From Halobacteroidaceae bacterium (lineage in GTDB: Bacteria; Bacillota; Halanaerobiia; B1SED10-174), in NCBI GenBank assembly GCA_003554585.1, contig PWGV01000118.1, forward strand, positions 1-55,157: a DNA stretch of 55,157 bases, given 5' to 3'. Positions 42,486 through 51,604 of the stretch are shown here, piece after piece; the stretch's first letter is position 1; the number at the start of each line of letters is the position of its first letter. The position numbers were made by a program, and so were the translations under genes. The notes below the pieces were generated by a model. The model was given only the letters and a program-made list of their open reading frames with translations, did not search any database and had not been told where the DNA came from.

Positions 42486-44051
42486 TTAATCTATTAATTT
42501 CTTAACCAGCTCTACCCTACGATTGTTAGCCCGTCCCCGAGATGTTTCATTTGTTGCTTCAGGGGCGGCAGGGCCAACACCAACTGCCTGTAACCTGCCT
42601 GCTTCAATGCCATGGTTTTCCACCAACCAGTCTACCACGGACCGGGCCCGGTTGCGGGAAAGAGTCATATTATAATCAAAAGAACCCTGATCATCAGTAT
42701 GTCCAACAACATACAGGTTCATCTCGGGGTTATCCCTGAGTAATGTTGCTATTTCTTCAAGCATCGGACCTGATTCAGGCTTGATTTCATAACTGGCAGT
42801 GTCGAAGTAAATGCCGTAAACCAGTGCTTTCCCCGTCATCTGGATCTGTTCCATTAAATCTCCTGCTGAGACCAGGTCTTCAACCATAGCCTCAATTTCT
42901 ATAATATTTACCAGGGTTATGGGGCTAGCGGTATGGATACTCCCTCCGCCCACAAAAACACTGACGTAGACATCCTGGCCCCGGAGAGAGGTTTTTGCCG
43001 CGATGTAATGCTGATCCGTGGCTCCAGCGAGGTAATAACCAATATCCCCTCTTCTAAAACCTGTTGACACCCCGGAGGCAAAGTAACGCTCCCTGTACAA
43101 AGCTTCCCCATACTTACCCAGTTGATCACCAACTCCAGAAAACAAAATTTCAAAATCCGCCCGCTCCAGAGCCGCTTCATAATTGCGGAAGATTTCCCGG
43201 GGAGTCCTGTCGCTGGGGATTTGGTAGAGAATACGGGTAACCCGGCCTTCAAGAACCTTACTTTCCGCGTATTCTTCTCCCCTGTGATCCCATTCCCCAA
43301 GACCGAGAATGAATTCATCGTGCTCTAACTCTGTATAGAAATTAATTTTTGCCCCGGGGAAACGAGAAATCAGGGGATGGTCGCGGCTTCCCTCTGCATC
43401 ATCTCTGGTTATTTCCAGTCTTTCAGGAGTTTCCGGTTCCCATTCAGTGTCTATTTCAATTAAACCTCCCCTGAATTCATCTACCTCAACAACATTAAGG
43501 ACAACAAGGGGAGCAGACCGATGGATGCTTCCACCGCCAATTAATACTCCTACATAAACCTCTTCTCCAGCAAAATCTCCTTTGGCGGCAACATAGTGAT
43601 TGTCTCCAGTCCCTTCGATATAATAAACAAGGTTCCCCCTGTTCATGGAGCTGAGGCCCCCGGCGAAACTTGCTTTTTGGGCTATTCCCTGGCTAAACCG
43701 GCTGCTCAAATCATCACTGGAATAGATTATTTCAAAACCTGCTTCTTCCAGGGCTGTTTTATAGTGGAGATAAATTTCTGTTGGAGAATAAGTCTCGGGA
43801 ACAAAATACACAATCCTGGTTCCCTTACCTTCTAGAGTTATACTGTCTTCAAATTCTCCCTCCCTGCGATCCCAGTCCCCCAGAGCCAATGTATAATGGT
43901 TATAGGAAACCTGCTCATAAAAAATCATCCGGGATTCCGGAATACGAGAAATGAGTGGGTGGTCCTGCCCTCCCTCAACATCCTGAGCCAGTAATCCTCC
44001 GGAAAAAACTAACAGAGCCCCCATTAAAAACAGGATAATTTTTTTCCTCAT
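42486..44051 (-). CDS. OmpA-family envelope protein with duplicated N-terminal domain
   Basis: 521 aa. Signal peptide (residues 1-22, 'IILFLMGALLVFSGGLLAQ'). Two tandem copies of a ~170-residue domain resembling DUF4892: copy 1 starts 'QDHPLISRIPESRMIFYEQ', copy 2 'RDHPLISRFPGAKINFYTE'; both end in 'GGGSIH' followed by a 'V-N-I/V-I/V-E' strand. The C-terminal ~110 residues are an OmpA peptidoglycan-binding domain: 'IYFDTASYEIKPES', 'VVGHTDDQGSFDYNMTLSRN', 'RANNRRVEL'. This is a periplasmic protein linking an outer membrane or envelope complex to peptidoglycan and implies a diderm envelope. Confidence 0.9.
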   Translation of the reverse strand: MRKKIILFLMGALLVFSGGLLAQDVEGGQDHPLISRIPESRMIFYEQVSYNHYTLALGDWDRREGEFEDSITLEGKGTRIVYFVPETYSPTEIYLHYKTALEEAGFEIIYSSDDLSSRFSQGIAQKASFAGGLSSMNRGNLVYYIEGTGDNHYVAAKGDFAGEEVYVGVLIGGGSIHRSAPLVVLNVVEVDEFRGGLIEIDTEWEPETPERLEITRDDAEGSRDHPLISRFPGAKINFYTELEHDEFILGLGEWDHRGEEYAESKVLEGRVTRILYQIPSDRTPREIFRNYEAALERADFEILFSGVGDQLGKYGEALYRERYFASGVSTGFRRGDIGYYLAGATDQHYIAAKTSLRGQDVYVSVFVGGGSIHTASPITLVNIIEIEAMVEDLVSAGDLMEQIQMTGKALVYGIYFDTASYEIKPESGPMLEEIATLLRDNPEMNLYVVGHTDDQGSFDYNMTLSRNRARSVVDWLVENHGIEAGRLQAVGVGPAAPEATNETSRGRANNRRVELVKKLID

Positions 44052-44118
44052 GCTGATCCCCTTTCCTTTTTTAATGTATTTATGTATTTCAACTTCGAAA
44101 TATAAAAACCTTTACAAT

Positions 44119-44156
44119 AAAAAAAGAAGGGCATTTTTTCTTGCCCTTCTTTTTCC
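44119..44156 (-). terminator. Terminator after the DUF2177 gene
   Basis: GAAGGGCA (44126-44133) pairs with TGCCCTTC (44142-44149), extended by flanking A/T tracts; on the minus strand followed by TTTTTTTATTG. It lies about 30 nt past the DUF2177 stop. Confidence 0.85.
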
Positions 44157-44187
44157 TAACTCATCTCCAAAAACAGATGCAAACCCC

Positions 44188-44589
44188 TTAAATAAGGGTA
44201 TTTCCAATGAAGAATCCAATTACCGAAACACTCGCTCCCAGGAAAGTCCCCCAGCCCATGTCCACTAAAGTAACCATCAGGGGCCAGTCTTTTAAAGTAG
44301 CCAGGTTGGTTAAATCATAGGTCGCGTAAGTAATAAAACCAAAAAAAGCACCCGCCATAAGGGCAAATCCCCAGGAACCTCGCTCGAGAGCAGGATAAAT
44401 AACAAAGAAAAGAATACCAGCGATAAAAATAAGATAAAAACTAATTGCGGCAATCCAGTTAACATTAGTTTTCATTAAAAAACCAAGCTGGTTCTGATAA
44501 AAAGGCCTGGCAATTAAACCCAACCAGATCAGGTCTATTACCAAAAAAACCAGAAAAGTCAGCGCATAAAGTTTTAAGAAACCAACCAT
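44188..44589 (-). CDS. DUF2177 family membrane protein
   Basis: 133 aa with four membrane segments. 'LTFLVFLVIDLIWLGLIARP' at the N-terminus and 'FITYATYDLTNLATLKDWP' followed by 'VDMGWGTFLG' are hallmarks of DUF2177. Function unknown. GGGGTGAG precedes the ATG. It lies 14 nt behind the DUF1295 gene, and this pairing recurs near lipid-modifying genes in other bacteria as far as I recall, suggesting a membrane-lipid role. Confidence 0.88.
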   Translation of the reverse strand: MVGFLKLYALTFLVFLVIDLIWLGLIARPFYQNQLGFLMKTNVNWIAAISFYLIFIAGILFFVIYPALERGSWGFALMAGAFFGFITYATYDLTNLATLKDWPLMVTLVDMGWGTFLGASVSVIGFFIGNTLI

Positions 44590-44603
44590 TTCAGCTCACC
44601 CCA

Positions 44604-45380
44604 TCATTTTTTGTTTTTTGGAAACCAGGGGAAAAATTTGCTGGTCCGCTCAGCATATTCCTGAAATTCCTTATTGTCCCTGTATTTTTTCTCCAGCATG
44701 GGCACTCCAGAAACAAATAACATTAAAAAGGTTATCGCTAGCGGGCTGATTATTCCCGTCCACCCTGCGGGAACAGAAAGGGTAATTATAAAAATACCCC
44801 ACCAAAGGGTAACTTCGCCAAAATAATTGGGGTGACGGGTATACCTCCAGAGCCCTGATTTAATAATCCTTCCCCTTTTATTGGGATCCTTTTTGAACTC
44901 CGCCAGCTGTTTATCTCCCACCGCCTCAAAAAAGAAGCCAATAAGCCAGACAATTAAACCCAGGAAATCGAGCCAACCCAGACCTCCTTTTTCTGCGGCA
45001 TTTACCAGGACAACTGGATAGGAAATAATTAGCATAATAACTGCCTGTAACATAAAAACCTGGAAAAAGGCCCTGGGAACAAGCCATTTCCCCCATTCCT
45101 TTCGCCATTTTGCATAGCGAAAATCTTCCGGTTTACCCCAGTTCCTTTTTACAATGTGGTAGGTTAATCTCCCACCCCAAATAGTAATAAGAATTGCCAC
45201 CAGGAGGTTGCGGGAGGTAAAATTCCCACTGCTGACCAGTGTTACAAGGGTAATTATTATAAAGCCCATCCCCCAGCCCATGTCAACAATAGAATTATTT
45301 TTTATTAGTTGGGCCACCAGAAAAAAGACAAAAAAATAAAGAAAAGAGACAACCGCTGCCTGAAAAAAGAGTTCACCCAC
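44604..45380 (-). CDS. DUF1295 family membrane protein (steroid 5-alpha-reductase/ICMT-like fold)
   Basis: 258 aa with six or seven membrane segments. The C-terminal signature '[20 protein letters not shown]' and '[20 protein letters not shown]' then 'FFPWFP' is that of DUF1295 and related membrane reductases/methyltransferases. Likely binds NADPH or SAM at the cytoplasmic face and acts on a lipid; the substrate is unknown. GTG start at 45380 with GGAG upstream. It sits between the LysM gene (15-nt gap) and the DUF2177 gene, so three envelope genes are cotranscribed. Confidence 0.9.
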   Translation of the reverse strand: MGELFFQAAVVSFLYFFVFFLVAQLIKNNSIVDMGWGMGFIIITLVTLVSSGNFTSRNLLVAILITIWGGRLTYHIVKRNWGKPEDFRYAKWRKEWGKWLVPRAFFQVFMLQAVIMLIISYPVVLVNAAEKGGLGWLDFLGLIVWLIGFFFEAVGDKQLAEFKKDPNKRGRIIKSGLWRYTRHPNYFGEVTLWWGIFIITLSVPAGWTGIISPLAITFLMLFVSGVPMLEKKYRDNKEFQEYAERTSKFFPWFPKNKK

Positions 45381-45395
45381 TTAACTAGCTCCTTC

Positions 45396-45755
45396 CTACC
45401 GCATACCCCACCTACTGGTTTGTACATTTCTTCCGTCATAAACAATAATTAACTGGTCGTAAGCAATTTTTTCTGTTTCCAACCGGTTCAAATCCATTAA
45501 GTCCTGTTTGAATTTCTGAACATTATATCCCCGGGGCATGAATTTCATGGCAATGCCTTCTAAAGTATCCCCTTCTTGAACCCTGTACCAAACCCGGGGA
45601 AGATCTGATACCTCTATTTCTTCTACAGGATTGGGTCCCAGCAAAATGAAAAAATAAGCTCCTACCCCTGCTCCAATTAAAAGGGAACCAATCAGTATTA
45701 CCAGGATTATAATTGAAGCGCTGAAACCTTTGAAGAAAGAAATTATTTTCCCCAT
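45396..45755 (-). CDS. Membrane-anchored LysM-like protein
   Basis: 119 aa. One membrane segment at residues ~14-37 ('SIIILVILIGSLLIGAGVG'), then an exported LysM-like motif 'WYRVQEGDTLEGIAMKF' ending near 'KIAYDQLIIVY'. LysM domains bind peptidoglycan or chitin-like glycans; here it would tether to the cell wall in the periplasm. ATG follows GGGGGTGA. First gene of the LysM-DUF1295-DUF2177 unit. Confidence 0.82.
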   Translation of the reverse strand: MGKIISFFKGFSASIIILVILIGSLLIGAGVGAYFFILLGPNPVEEIEVSDLPRVWYRVQEGDTLEGIAMKFMPRGYNVQKFKQDLMDLNRLETEKIAYDQLIIVYDGRNVQTSRWGMR

Positions 45756-45911
45756 TTTGCGTCACCCCCAAAGCAACCTTCCCAGCCAGAAAGCAAGAGC
45801 GAAAAAACTTTTCTCCAAAGCATAATAAAATCGGGCAAGAGGAACTCATTAATCCAGTTTCTGGTCAGTTTTGAATAAACAAAATATTTTTCTTTAAAAA
45901 TTAAACCCAAC

Positions 45912-47705
45912 CTATTTTTCCTCACCCGTCATTAACGATATTGCAACTGCACCCAGCCCGGCATTTAAAGCCACAATGGGAGAGATCTCCACCAGGTATT
46001 CCGGTTCTTTACCAATAATATCGGTAAACATTTCCTTATAGGAAAAGGCTTTTCCCCTTGCCCCAGCATGAACAATACAGTAGGAATCAACTGGTTTTTT
46101 ATCCATGATCCCTTTAACTATACTGATTATCTTTTTTGTATTGGAACGACGGGTAAAAGCATTTGCAAAAGCAATACCTCTACCTTCTTCATCAAGGGAA
46201 ACAATCGGTTTAAGGTTTAAAACCTTTGCCAAAAGCCCTTTCATTGGGCTTACCCGACCTCCCCGAACCATATACTTAAAGGTTGCAACACTTACAAAAA
46301 TCCTGGTTCCTGCAATTAGGCCTTCCAGTTTTTCTTCAATTTCTTCATGGCTCTTGCCTTCATCGATGAGCTGGGCTGCTTTCTGGACGAGTAAACCCTG
46401 GGCCCCAGAATTAAGTTTGGAGTTAATTACTGAGATTTTCTTCCCCTTTTCCTGCAGGGGCCGAGCAGCATTGGTAAAAACATTCCAGGTTCCACTAAGT
46501 TCCTTGGATACAGAAACCATAATAACCGATTGGTAATGATCACAAAGAAAGGTGAGTAATTTCTCAACAGTTTTTAAGGGAGGCTGCGAAGAAGTGGGGT
46601 ATTCTTTCACTTCATCCAGAATTGAATAAATCTGATCGGGCTTAATCGAAACTTTATCCAAAAAAGTTGAGCCCTCTAATTCAAGGTTAATTGGAACCAG
46701 GTGTATTTGATAATTATCAACCATCTCTTGAGGCAGATCGGCAATGGAATCGGTCACCAGGGCAATATCGTATTTTCTCTCGTGAACCACCTGGTACTGG
46801 CGCTGCATATCATCAACTTTTTGCTGGAGTATTTTTCCGTATTTCATGAGGTGAAAGAAAAACTCGTCAGGCCTGTTGGTATGCAAATGAATTTTTACTT
46901 TTTCCTCAGTTCCCGCGATAATTAAAGAGTCTCCAAAATTTTTCAGGTCATTACGTAATTCTTCATGGTCCAGTTTATTTCCTTTTAGCAAAGCTTCTGA
47001 ACAGTAACGAAACTCTATATCCCCACTAATCGTTTCCAGCGATTCTTGCATAACAATTTCCGGACTCTTTTGCCTGAGCAAATCCTTAACATTTCCAGTT
47101 TCTAAAAGTCTTGCTATTCCCTCCAGGAAGAAAACAAACCCCTGGGCGCCTGCGTCAACAACCAGGGCTTCTTTCAAAACTTGGAGCTTATTGGGAGTCT
47201 CTTTCAGTGAACTCCGGGCTTCCTCCAGGGAATTGAAAAACATTTTGATTAAATCTCCAGTTTCTTCTCCTGCTTTTTGTAAAGCATCTGCCCATTCCCG
47301 CATAACCGTTAAAATAGTCCCTTCAACCGGCTGAGAAACAGCGCTATAAGCATGGGGGACTGCCCGGGTTATTTTTTCTGCAAAAACTTTTGGGGTAAGC
47401 TGCCTTTCTTCTCCAATCTCCCGGGCTAAACCATTTATAAACTGGGCCAGGATAATTCCCGAATTGCCTCTGGCACCACTTAAAGAAGCATCAGCCAGAT
47501 CACGAAGGGTGCAACCCAGGTATTTTTGGGGCTTAACAGTGTCAACTATATAATTGAAAGTATGTGCAAGATTGTTCCCCGTGTCACTGTCAAAAACGGG
47601 GAAGACATTGATCCTGTTCAAAAACTCCCTGCCTTTAATTACTTCGTTGGTTCCAGCCAGGAAAGCATAATAAATATGCTCCCCATTAATATAGGTTTGG
47701 GCCAA
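45912..47705 (-). CDS. FakA-like DhaL kinase domain fused to DegV (FakB-like) lipid-binding domain
   Basis: 597 aa from TTG 47705 (AGGTG 6 nt upstream; GTG 47714 is the alternative). Residues ~1-200 are a DhaL/FakA ATP-binding domain: 'NVFPVFDSDTGNNLAHTF' with the metal-binding Asp residues, 'LSGARGNSGIILAQF', 'TPNKLQVLKEALVVDAGAQG'. Residues ~230-300 match the FakA middle domain ('YCSEALLKGNKLDHEEL', 'VKIHLHTNRPDEFF'). Residues ~310-597 are a DegV domain: 'IALVTDSIADLP', 'YPTSSQPPLKTVEKLL', 'VSVSKELSGTWN'. In fatty-acid kinase, FakA phosphorylates the acyl chain bound to a separate FakB (DegV); here both are one chain, and DegV takes the place of FakA's C-terminal domain. Confidence 0.92.
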   Translation of the reverse strand: MAQTYINGEHIYYAFLAGTNEVIKGREFLNRINVFPVFDSDTGNNLAHTFNYIVDTVKPQKYLGCTLRDLADASLSGARGNSGIILAQFINGLAREIGEERQLTPKVFAEKITRAVPHAYSAVSQPVEGTILTVMREWADALQKAGEETGDLIKMFFNSLEEARSSLKETPNKLQVLKEALVVDAGAQGFVFFLEGIARLLETGNVKDLLRQKSPEIVMQESLETISGDIEFRYCSEALLKGNKLDHEELRNDLKNFGDSLIIAGTEEKVKIHLHTNRPDEFFFHLMKYGKILQQKVDDMQRQYQVVHERKYDIALVTDSIADLPQEMVDNYQIHLVPINLELEGSTFLDKVSIKPDQIYSILDEVKEYPTSSQPPLKTVEKLLTFLCDHYQSVIMVSVSKELSGTWNVFTNAARPLQEKGKKISVINSKLNSGAQGLLVQKAAQLIDEGKSHEEIEEKLEGLIAGTRIFVSVATFKYMVRGGRVSPMKGLLAKVLNLKPIVSLDEEGRGIAFANAFTRRSNTKKIISIVKGIMDKKPVDSYCIVHAGARGKAFSYKEMFTDIIGKEPEYLVEISPIVALNAGLGAVAISLMTGEEK

Positions 47706-47836
47706 AAAGATCACCTACTTTTTTAGGAATAGTTTCCAGTAAGCACTTAAAAATTTCACTCTTTTTTCAAAAAATCCTTTTTATTTTTGGAATTTTTTAA
47801 TACGTTAAATTGAAAAACAACCCCTCTAATTCAAAC

Positions 47837-47865
47837 ACAAAAAAAGCAGACCTTCTCAGTCTGCC
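47837..47865 (-). terminator. Terminator of ddh
   Basis: GCAGAC (47846-47851) pairs with GTCTGC (47859-47864), loop CTTCTCA, flanked by A and T tracts; on the minus strand followed by seven Ts. It lies about 30 nt past the ddh stop. Confidence 0.85.
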
Positions 47866-47893
47866 TTTTTTAATATATTTTTTGTGTTGGGCA

Positions 47894-48787
47894 TCAGATC
47901 AACTTGTCGATGTTTTCTTCTGTTTCACCTTCAATGAAGTGGATTAATGGTATCTCCAGCATGGTGTAAGCACCTGGAGCAACCCTCATACTGGCCCGGG
48001 CAGCAGCAACCATTACCTGAGCCGTAGCAGCTGGATTCTGGACTTCAATTTTAAGTTCATACCGCTGGTTATGGACCTGGCTGGCAACTCCCTCTCGTTC
48101 AATATAGATTTTGTGACCCATGTTGATCATTTCTTCAACATTATCTACGGGAAAAATGTGGGTTTCATCATTAACAAAGTAGTCATCATTCTTAACCTGT
48201 TCCTGGACTTTTGCAAAGTCTTCCCCTTCTTCCAGTTCCACATAAATTACTCTTTTGTGCATACTCTGTCCTTTGGGAATGGTCAGAGAAAGAGCATCTT
48301 TTACTCCTGGAACCGCTTTAACTGCAACCGAATGGCCCATACTCATGCCCGGACCGTAATTGGTATGGGTAATTCCTTCGGGAGCCATGAACTTGAAGAG
48401 TGCCCGGGCCAAAGAACCCATCCCCGGATCAATTCCTGTGGAGAGCACCGCTACTGTATTGTTTTCCTTGGCTACCTGGTTTAGATCCCTTTTTAAATTT
48501 CTGACATCATGGATATCATAAGAGTCAACAGTATTGATCCCCATTGCCAAAAATTCCTTGCAATATTGAGGCACAAGTCGGGTTGGAACACCCAGGAGAG
48601 CAACATCAACATCCTCTAATTCAGAAATCGATTCTACAACTTTATAGGGGAATTTTTCATTTTCTTTTATTGATTTCTTGCGGCGGACCACTCCTGCTAG
48701 CTCCATATCTTTTGCGCCTAAAATAGCATCCACGGTAAATTTACCAATATTTCCGTACCCCACAACTGCAGCTCTAATTTTTTTCAC
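47894..48787 (-). CDS. ddh: meso-Diaminopimelate D-dehydrogenase
   Basis: 297 aa. One-step reductive amination of tetrahydrodipicolinate to meso-diaminopimelate with NADPH, supplying lysine and peptidoglycan precursor. N-terminal dinucleotide fold 'AAVVGYGNIGKFTVDAI', then 'DVALLGVPTRLVPQYCKEF' and 'INTVDSYDIHDVRNLKRDLN' and 'AVLSTGIDPGMGSLARALF', all typical of Ddh rather than DapB. Start ATG at 48787, GAGAGGTG upstream. Stands alone with its own terminator. The direct Ddh route is found in a limited set of bacteria including several anaerobic Firmicutes. Confidence 0.93.
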   Translation of the reverse strand: MKKIRAAVVGYGNIGKFTVDAILGAKDMELAGVVRRKKSIKENEKFPYKVVESISELEDVDVALLGVPTRLVPQYCKEFLAMGINTVDSYDIHDVRNLKRDLNQVAKENNTVAVLSTGIDPGMGSLARALFKFMAPEGITHTNYGPGMSMGHSVAVKAVPGVKDALSLTIPKGQSMHKRVIYVELEEGEDFAKVQEQVKNDDYFVNDETHIFPVDNVEEMINMGHKIYIEREGVASQVHNQRYELKIEVQNPAATAQVMVAAARASMRVAPGAYTMLEIPLIHFIEGETEENIDKLI

Positions 48788-48961
48788 TCCGGCACCTCTC
48801 TTAATTATGATTTTTTTTCCTATTTTAAACGACAGGCAAAAAAGAAAATTTAATTAGTCAATGTTCTTTTAGCAAAATCTGGGCGAAAAAATATTTCACC
48901 CCCAGGAGTCCTGCAAAACTGAATTTTTTAGGTCTTATTAATATTACTTTATCACAACAAC

Positions 48962-49675
48962 CTATTTTTCACTACAAAATTCCTGGGAATAATGCTTTTT
49001 TAACCTGAGGAATATTTCTTGGTCCCAATTACTCTCATTTCTTTTTAAGTGGTCAAATATCGATTTGTTCTGAAAATCTTGGGTCCGGGGATCAGCCCCC
49101 CCTTCCAATAAAACAAAAAGAATTTCAGGGTTGTTATTATTATTTGCAGCCCACAAAATTGCATTCATCCCATTTTGGTCCCGGGCATTAACATTAACCT
49201 TTTTTCCCAGGAAAAACCTGACAACTTCCGGGTTTTTATTCCCCATAGCAGCAAACATTAAAGGAGTAATCTTCCTTTGATCGATGGCATTTATATCCGC
49301 GCCCTTTTCCACAAGAACCCTTACCACATCGGGATTTTCATTCCACGCTGCAAACATAATAGGGGTCCTTCCGATTTCATCTCTTTGATTCACTTCTGCC
49401 CCAGCTTCCAGGAGTTTTTGGGCAATAGCGGGGTTTCTATTGGCCCCCGCTCCCATTAAAGGTGTAATGCCACCTCTGCCCCTGCAATTTACATCTGCTC
49501 CTGCTTTAACAATAACACTTAATACCCGGGGATTGTGATTTTTCATCGCGGCATAAATTAAAGGAAAGAGGTCATATTCATCCTTGGCATTTACATTAAA
49601 CCCATCTGCAATCAACTGTTCAATCTTTTCAGGAGTAACCTTTTTAATTATTTTCTGGAGCGGAATTTTCTCCAT
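48962..49675 (-). CDS. Ankyrin-repeat protein
   Basis: 237 aa, no signal peptide. About six ankyrin repeats, each with the G-A-D/E-V-N turn: 'LIADGFNVNAKDEYDLFPL', 'VKAGADVNCRGRGGITPLM', 'LEAGAEVNQRDEIGRTPIM', 'VEKGADINAIDQRKITPLM', 'LGKKVNVNARDQNGMNAIL', 'LEGGADPRTQDFQNKS'. Repeats usually mediate protein binding; the partner is unknown. ATG 49675 has GGAAGG 5 nt upstream; a GTG two codons earlier is possible. Stands alone, next to a gene-poor gap. Confidence 0.92.
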   Translation of the reverse strand: MEKIPLQKIIKKVTPEKIEQLIADGFNVNAKDEYDLFPLIYAAMKNHNPRVLSVIVKAGADVNCRGRGGITPLMGAGANRNPAIAQKLLEAGAEVNQRDEIGRTPIMFAAWNENPDVVRVLVEKGADINAIDQRKITPLMFAAMGNKNPEVVRFFLGKKVNVNARDQNGMNAILWAANNNNNPEILFVLLEGGADPRTQDFQNKSIFDHLKRNESNWDQEIFLRLKKHYSQEFCSEK

Positions 49676-49681
49676 CTGCAC

Positions 49682-50499
49682 CTTCCGTTCTAATTCTGCT
49701 TCATCTTTTTTGCTCTGTTTATCCCCGGGTATTGAGTGGTAAAACCTTAAATCAATGAAACCTCAGAAAACATTTTTATTGTCTAATAATTCCTTAAAAG
49801 AAATAGTTTTCAATCCCTGGTATTTTTGATACTCTCTTTTTCCTTTTTGCCAAAAAAGTACTTAATTCATTTTTTACCCTGGTTTATTTAAATTGCAATA
49901 ACTATACCAAAAAGGCTTTTCGATCCTATTTAATTATTTAAATAATATTTTTTCTCTTTTCCTGGTTCCCTCAATTGGGTTTCTTTTACTTCCAGGGCCA
50001 ATAATCTAAAAATAACCGGGGGCTACTTCGATTTGCCTTTTTCTATCATTTAGACAACATCTTTTCCTCCTATCATTTCAGAATTCCGCGGGCTATTAGT
50101 TTGGAATTTATCTTTTTGCCGGACTATAATTTTCTTTCTTTTGTTTGAGACTTTATACAAGTGAAAAATCCCTTTTGTTCAAATTTTTAAACGATTTCTG
50201 GTTTTTGTCTAAATTTTGGAAAACTATCCTAATAAAGGTTTCCCTCTTTACAATAAGGAGCTTTGTTGTTGTCCAAATTCCAGAACAACATTTAGCCGGG
50301 GAATATTTCCTGTAATACTAAAAGCCCCATCCTCAATTACCCAATCCTTTCCGATTGTTAAATTCAGTTACCCCTTCCAGACTTAAATAAAGGTGTGGTT
50401 TTTTCCCTAAATTAAGGTTATAATTGAATTAATATTTTCCGTTCGTTACTGGCCATTGGGCATAAAAGTGAACAATAATTTACCCTGGGAGGATTTACT
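49682..50499. other. 818-nt AT-rich gap with probable coding relics
   Basis: No intact gene is visible. On the minus strand two short stretches look like decayed coding sequence. At 50248-50413 overlapping frames read 'KKPHLYLSLEGVTEF' and then 'TIGKDWVIEDGAFSITGN' and 'IPRLNVVLEFGQQQ'; at 49930-50004 a frame ends 'LALEVKETQLREPGKEKKYY'. They resemble protein but match no family I know, and stops and frame changes separate them. The remainder is AT-rich without obvious RNA structure. Confidence 0.35.
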
Positions 50500-51546
50500 A
50501 TGACCCAATTAATTTGGATTGGGATTATCCTTTGCCTTTCCCAGTCAGCCACCCTGTCAGGTTTGAATTTAGCTTATTTTAGTGTAAGCAAAATCCGCCT
50601 TGAGCTGGAAGCGGGGAAGAATAATCTTGAAGCTAGAAAGGTTCTCAAATTAAGGGAGGACGCTAATTTTCTTTTGGTTACTATCCTCTGGGCAAATGTG
50701 GCAGTCAATGTTCTGCTCGCCCTTATGTCCGGCTCTGTCCTGGCAGGATTCAGCGCCTTCCTTTTTTCCACTGTTTTGATTACCATTGTTGGTGAAATAA
50801 TCCCTCAGGCCTATTTTTCCCGCCGGGCAATTAAAATTGGGGCCATGCTCGCCCCTTTACTCAGGTTCTATCAATTTCTCCTTTTTCCCATCGCCAAGCC
50901 AACCGCCCTTGTCCTTGACCACTGGTTGGGCCCGGAGTTCATTCCCTACTTCAGGGAAAAAGATATCCGGGAATTGCTAAAAATACATATGAAAGCAGAA
51001 GAAACAGAAATTGACCCAATGGAGGGCAAAGGAGCTCTTAATTTTTTGGCCCTGGATGATCTCCCTCTTTCCGCGGAGGGGGAACCAATTGATCCTAACA
51101 GTATAATTCAGCTGGATTTCGTAAATGGAAAGCCAGTTTTTCCAGAAATTAAACCAGCTCCTAACGATAAATTACTGGAGAGAATCCAGGCTTCTCAGAA
51201 AAAATGGATAATTTTAATTGATTCTGAGGAAAAAGCACAGATGGTAATAGACTCTGATAAGTTCATCCGGGAAGCAATGTTTAATTACGAAAATTTCAAA
51301 CCCATCCGGCACTGTCATCGACCCATAATAGTTGAGGACGAAAAAACTCCCCTGGGCCAAACAATCGAACGGTTGAAGGTTAATCCCCAGCACGGAGACG
51401 ATGATGTTATAGATAAGGATATTATTCTGCTCTGGGGTGAAAGGAAGAGAATTATAACTGGATCTGATATTCTTGGTCGCCTCCTGCGAGGAATTGTGCA
51501 AAACAAAGGAATAGCACTTAAAGGACCGAAAAATAGGGTCTTATAA
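50500..51546 (+). CDS. DUF21/CNNM-type membrane protein
   Basis: 348 aa. N-terminal DUF21 domain with three or four membrane segments: 'LSQSATLSGLNLAYFSVSKI', 'NVAVNVLLALMSGSVLAGF' and the signature 'TIVGEIIPQAYFSRRAI'. The cytoplasmic half (residues ~160-348) replaces the usual CBS pair with a divergent region; 'ILIDSEEKAQMVIDS' and 'HCHRPIIVEDEKTPLGQTIE' may be remnants of it. CNNM/CorC-type proteins move or regulate Mg2+ and other divalent cations. ATG follows GGGAGGA. Monocistronic with a strong terminator. Confidence 0.85.
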   Translation: MTQLIWIGIILCLSQSATLSGLNLAYFSVSKIRLELEAGKNNLEARKVLKLREDANFLLVTILWANVAVNVLLALMSGSVLAGFSAFLFSTVLITIVGEIIPQAYFSRRAIKIGAMLAPLLRFYQFLLFPIAKPTALVLDHWLGPEFIPYFREKDIRELLKIHMKAEETEIDPMEGKGALNFLALDDLPLSAEGEPIDPNSIIQLDFVNGKPVFPEIKPAPNDKLLERIQASQKKWIILIDSEEKAQMVIDSDKFIREAMFNYENFKPIRHCHRPIIVEDEKTPLGQTIERLKVNPQHGDDDVIDKDIILLWGERKRIITGSDILGRLLRGIVQNKGIALKGPKNRVL

Positions 51547-51570
51547 AAACAATTTCCTAACCCCTAAAAG

Positions 51571-51604
51571 AAGAAACCGGGGAAAACCCCCGGTTTCTTT
51601 TTTA
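51571..51604. terminator. Bidirectional terminator between convergent genes
   Basis: Perfect 12-bp stem AAGAAACCGGGG / CCCCGGTTTCTT, loop AAAAC, followed on the plus strand by TTTTTATTTCTT and on the minus strand by CTTTTAG. It ends at the stop codon of the PurL-like gene. Confidence 0.88.
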
